A stretch of DNA of 52,264 bases, taken from assembly GCF_001439695.1 (NCBI RefSeq), contig NZ_JYLL01000039.1, forward strand, positions 1 through 52,264, read 5' to 3'. This document shows, one piece after another, positions 51,329 to 52,264 of the stretch (positions are counted from its first letter, which is position 1; the number at the start of each line of letters is the position of its first letter). Below the pieces are notes generated by a model. The model did not search any database. It worked only from the letters and a program-made list of their open reading frames with translations, and was not told the DNA's origin. The DNA is from Pseudomonas veronii (GTDB lineage Bacteria > Pseudomonadota > Gammaproteobacteria > Pseudomonadales > Pseudomonadaceae). The translations under genes and the position numbers were made by a program.

Positions 51329-51360
51329 TCGGCGACTTGCGTGCATATGAGGCAATAACA

Positions 51361-52264
51361 ATGAATAAACTCAAAGTCGCCATCATCGGTTCCGGCAACA
51401 TCGGCACCGACCTGATGATCAAGATCCTGCGCAACGCCAAACATCTGGAAATGGCGGTCATGGTCGGCATCGACCCGGCTTCCGACGGCCTCGCCCGCGC
51501 CCAGCGCATGGGCGTGGCTACCACCCACGAAGGCGTCGAAGGCCTGACCCGCATGGACGTGTTCCAGCACATCGATTTCGTCTTCGATGCCACCTCGGCC
51601 GGCGCGCATGTGCAGAACGATGCGTTCCTGCGCGCGATCAAGCCCGGCATCCGCCTGATCGACCTGACGCCGGCAGCCATCGGCCCGTACTGCGTGCCGG
51701 TGGTGAACCTGGAGCAGAACCTCGATCAGCTCAACGTCAACATGGTCACCTGCGGCGGCCAGGCGACCATTCCGATGGTCGCCGCGGTGTCGCGCGTGGC
51801 CAAGGTGCATTACGCCGAAATCGTCGCCTCGATCGCGAGTAAATCCGCCGGGCCCGGCACTCGCGCCAACATCGACGAATTCACCGAAACCACGTCCAAG
51901 GCCATCGAAGTCATCGGCGGCGCGGCCAAGGGCAAGGCGATCATCGTGATGAACCCGGCCGAGCCGCCGTTGATCATGCGCGACACAGTGTTTGTGCTGT
52001 CCGAAGCGGCGGATCAGGCGCTGGTCGAAGCCTCCATCGTCGAAATGGCGGCGGCCGTGCAGGCTTATGTGCCGGGCTATCGCCTCAAGCAAAACGTGCA
52101 GTTCGACGTGATCCCGGCAGATGCGCCGCTGAACATTCCTGGCCTGGGCAAATTCTCCGGCCTGAAAACCTCGGTGTTCCTCGAAGTCGAAGGCGCCGCC
52201 CATTACCTGCCGGCCTACGCTGGCAACCTCGACATCATGACCTCCGCAGCCTTGGCTACCGCCG
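51361..52264 (+). CDS. mhpF: Acetaldehyde dehydrogenase (CoA-acylating), 3' end cut by the window
   Basis: The frame from ATG 51361 is open to the right edge, giving 301 codons of an enzyme usually about 312-316 long, so only the last few residues are missing. It converts acetaldehyde from the aldolase step to acetyl-CoA with NAD+. Motifs: Rossmann VAIIGSGNIGTDLMIKILRN at the N-terminus, FDATSAGAHVQND, the catalytic Cys in MVTCGGQATIPMVAAVSRV, and GPGTRANIDEFTETTSKAIE. GAGG lies upstream. It forms a channelling complex with the aldolase MhpE, expected just beyond the edge. Confidence 0.95.
   Translation, partial: MNKLKVAIIGSGNIGTDLMIKILRNAKHLEMAVMVGIDPASDGLARAQRMGVATTHEGVEGLTRMDVFQHIDFVFDATSAGAHVQNDAFLRAIKPGIRLIDLTPAAIGPYCVPVVNLEQNLDQLNVNMVTCGGQATIPMVAAVSRVAKVHYAEIVASIASKSAGPGTRANIDEFTETTSKAIEVIGGAAKGKAIIVMNPAEPPLIMRDTVFVLSEAADQALVEASIVEMAAAVQAYVPGYRLKQNVQFDVIPADAPLNIPGLGKFSGLKTSVFLEVEGAAHYLPAYAGNLDIMTSAALATA

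Overview
The window is chromosomal DNA of a Pseudomonas, most likely the P. fluorescens group. The support is the GC-rich coding, dense REP/REPIN palindromes of the two types common in that group, and gene sets typical of it (dauBAR, xylAFGH with an AraC-type XylR, DUF3077, DUF3772-MscS). No phage, insertion sequence, rRNA, tRNA or CRISPR array was found. The last gene runs off the right edge.

Left third (1-14.6 kb): a complete set for methylamine oxidation through N-methylglutamate. gmaS (gamma-glutamylmethylamide synthetase), mgsABC (N-methylglutamate synthase) and an ammonium/methylammonium channel lie on the minus strand. An XRE-cupin regulator, purU, folD and mgdABCD (N-methylglutamate dehydrogenase, related to heterotetrameric sarcosine oxidase) lie on the plus strand. 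Methylamine is captured on glutamate and the methyl group is oxidised onto tetrahydrofolate. FolD and PurU then release it as formate. A motif TTTCT-N5-GGAAT occurs exactly four times in the two regulatory gaps and is the best candidate operator. The region ends in six tandem 115-bp REPIN units.

14.6-23.7 kb: a flavin reductase and a luciferase-like monooxygenase share a palindrome (GGTATACC core) but are separated by a REP element, a gene-fragment duplication and a chemoreceptor remnant. Next come xylR, xylA and xylFGH for D-xylose uptake and isomerisation; no xylulokinase gene is present.

23.7-27.6 kb: an accessory block (LysR regulator, EamA transporter, an orphan small gene, a structured element, DUF3077) bracketed by copies of the xylH 3' end, three of which sit in a 186-bp tandem array.

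27.7-43.5 kb: a ferric-iron ABC transporter with a possible Fur box; a membrane protein, lipoprotein and two-component system; mmsA with a divergent LysR regulator; a secreted trypsin-like protease; the dauBAR genes for D-arginine to L-arginine conversion, with a substrate-binding protein that shares their palindrome; and a family 2 glycosyltransferase.

43.7-52.3 kb: a large MscS-type channel, then the 3-(3-hydroxyphenyl)propionate meta-cleavage genes mhpR / mhpABCDF, with a perfect MhpR-type palindrome in the divergent promoter.
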